In this document: piece by piece, positions 32,110 through 33,190 of the stretch
Position numbering within the stretch: position 1 is the first letter of the stretch
Layout: every line of letters starts with the position of its first letter
NCBI GenBank assembly: GCA_021817345.1
Contig: JAKAVC010000132.1
Span: 1-33,190 of the forward strand
Length of the DNA: 33,190 nt
Source of the DNA: Deltaproteobacteria bacterium
GTDB taxonomy: Bacteria > Desulfobacterota > Binatia > Binatales > Binataceae
Reading direction: 5' to 3'
Made by a program: the position numbers and the translations under genes
Notes under the pieces: generated by a model
The model's input: only the letters and a program-made list of their open reading frames with translations
What the model was told of the DNA's origin: nothing
Databases searched by the model: none

Positions 32110-32204
32110 TCGAAGATGCTGGCGGTTGCTCGTCGCCCTTCTGCTTCGTGAGGATTTGTCCGTGCTCTACTCATGCCGTTCGCCGTCGAAAGCGAAGCGA
32201 AGCA

Positions 32205-32746
32205 TCAGGAAGAGCCTCCGGCGGGATGCCTGATTGGAACCGGGTCGACATAGAGGAAACCGTCGCGAACCTCGTAGGCATAAGTGTCGAGCGGGCGTGG
32301 AGGAGGACCGCTGAGCACCTTTCCGGTCAGGCTGAACACGCCGGAATGGCATGGACAGACGAACTCCTTTGACTGCTGGTTCCATCGATACGCGCATCCC
32401 AAGTGCGTGCAATGCGGATCGAAGACGTAGATCTTGTCAGGCAGCCGCGCCACCCAGGCCGTTACCTGCGAATCAACCGTTTCCCATCCCTCGACCACGC
32501 GCCGCGCAGCCGCCAGCCGCTGTGGAACGTTGAGCGGAAGCTCCTCGAGCTTCCCTATCCGAACCCAAGCCTTGCGCGGAGGCCCGCCAAACAGCGGGCG
32601 AATGAGATAAGTCAGGATCGGAGCCGCGATACCGGCGCTGACCAATCCGAGTCCGTACCAGAAGACGCGCGTCAGAAAACGCCCCGCCCCCCGTTTTCCA
32701 TCTCCGCGCCAACGGCGGCGTTCTCCGCACCCTCAAGTGGACACAT
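32205..32746 (-). CDS. Rieske [2Fe-2S] protein, probable one-base frameshift in a G run
   Basis: High-potential Fe-S subunit of the bc complex. The cluster motifs are CTHLGCAY and CPCHSGVFS, followed by GPPPRPLDTY. The intact frame near the motifs runs back to a TTG at 32645, but its sequence clearly continues upstream (RFLTRVFWYGLGL, the usual membrane anchor) without a start codon. An ATG at 32746 with AGAGG upstream, 10 bp after the cytochrome c stop, opens a different frame (MCPLEGAENAAVG). One extra G in the G6 run at 32687-32692 would join the two, giving about 180 residues, a normal Rieske length. I therefore annotate one gene across the shift. It may be a homopolymer sequencing error or a real lesion. 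Confidence 0.8.
32233..32260. repeat. 28-bp direct repeat, copy B (inside the Rieske C-terminus)
   Basis: Matches copy A at 32082-32109 with a single mismatch. Here it encodes the LYVDPVPI segment of the Rieske protein. The 104 bp between the Rieske stop (32205) and the cytochrome b start contain no gene. Confidence 0.9.
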
Positions 32747-32756
32747 GGCGTGGCCT

Positions 32757-33161
32757 CTACTTCTTCTTGCAAAAGCTGCGGATATAGGCGACCAGACCGT
32801 GAATCTCCTGGTCGCTGTACGCCTCGCCGAAATCAGCCATGTCCTTGCTTTTGCCTACCGACTTGCCACCGTTCTTGATGATGTTGAAAAGATACTGGTC
32901 GGATACCTTGGACATCGCCGCGCAGTCCGTGTAGTTGGCCGGTTTGGTCTTCAAAGTGGCCGCCTTGGGTCCGTCGCCCTTGCCGTCCTTGCCATGGCAG
33001 TCCACGCACGAATCCTGGTAATTCGCGGCGGCGGCCTTCAGATCGACGCCCGCAGCGCGGGCGGTAGTCGCGATCAGCGCGAGCCCCGCAAGCGCCGGCA
33101 CGGCGGCCGCAGTCCACATCCACACACGCGCTCCAATCTTCGTTGTCGTCCTTTCCCTCAT
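32757..33161 (-). CDS. Periplasmic mono-heme cytochrome c
   Basis: A 134-residue class I c-type cytochrome. The N-terminus is a signal peptide: a basic start (MRERTTTK), a hydrophobic core to about residue 33, and a cleavage-type TARA-AG. The heme site is CVDCH at 52-56, with a likely axial Met in KDMADFGE. It is the first gene of the reverse-strand bc set, followed 10 bp later by the Rieske gene, and would accept electrons from or act within that complex. GGAGG precedes ATG 33161. Only 29 bp upstream are in the window, so a further upstream gene is possible. Confidence 0.92.
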   Translation of the reverse strand: MRERTTTKIGARVWMWTAAAVPALAGLALIATTARAAGVDLKAAAANYQDSCVDCHGKDGKGDGPKAATLKTKPANYTDCAAMSKVSDQYLFNIIKNGGKSVGKSKDMADFGEAYSDQEIHGLVAYIRSFCKKK

Positions 33162-33190
33162 GGTTCCTCCGATTCGCGCCGCTCCTTGCC

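Noticed and set aside
32473-32772. 99-codon reverse frame between the Rieske and cytochrome c genes
   Set aside because: It is another frame over the Rieske 5' region; the region is better explained as a frameshifted Rieske N-terminus.
1-33190. CRISPR arrays, tRNA/rRNA genes, insertion sequences, phage genes
   Set aside because: None seen: no regularly spaced repeats, no transposase or integrase motifs, no recognisable RNA gene.

Overview
The window is GC-rich bacterial DNA, very densely coded, with many stop/start overlaps and Shine-Dalgarno sites of the GGAGG type. I see no rRNA, tRNA, CRISPR array, transposase or integrase. Abundant acyl-CoA enzymes, a b/c-type cytochrome complex and an MqnC-like radical SAM enzyme suggest a Gram-negative-like bacterium, possibly menaquinone-using, from a poorly cultured lineage. 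A Binatota- or deltaproteobacteria-like source would fit, but that is a guess; nothing here fixes the taxonomy.

Left end (1-5827). There is the 5' end of a reverse-strand gene resembling metallo-beta-lactamase-fold lactonases, then an N-acyl-D-amino-acid deacylase reduced to its two ends. An LCAD/IVD-type acyl-CoA dehydrogenase follows, divergent from the two subunits of a biotin-dependent acyl-CoA carboxylase (methylcrotonyl-CoA carboxylase type). This looks like a leucine/isovalerate-style module.

Centre (5948-22754, reverse strand). This is the most unusual part: eleven genes on one strand, with gaps of at most 60 bp and most neighbours overlapping by 1-14 bp. In transcription order they are a four-cluster ferredoxin-type beta subunit, three tandem ~950-residue molybdopterin oxidoreductase catalytic subunits (type II DMSO-reductase / phenylacetyl-CoA oxidoreductase-like), a degenerate AMP-forming ligase homologue, a short PaaK-like fragment protein, a full PaaK-like CoA ligase, a U32-family Fe-S protein, a four-helix membrane protein, MoaA, and a divergent MqnC/CofH-family radical SAM enzyme. 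The catalytic subunits lack Tat signals and so should be cytoplasmic. The ligase suggests CoA-thioester or carboxylate substrates, and MoaA suggests dedicated cofactor supply.

Right of centre (22755-30307, forward strand). A 650-bp divergent control region carries perfect palindromes. It is followed by a thiamine-diphosphate enzyme with an oxalyl-CoA decarboxylase/2-hydroxyacyl-CoA lyase-like signature, a short-chain dehydrogenase, a two-subunit hot-dog hydratase, two acyl-CoA dehydrogenases (one with Asp where Glu is usual) and an enoyl-CoA hydratase. One working hypothesis for both sides is oxygen-independent hydroxylation of an acyl-CoA by the Mo enzymes, thiamine-dependent C-C cleavage, then beta-oxidation.

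Right end (30343-33190). A strong bidirectional hairpin separates this from a reverse-strand respiratory set: cytochrome c, a Rieske protein with a probable one-base frameshift in a G run, and a cytochrome b fused to a di-heme cytochrome c domain.
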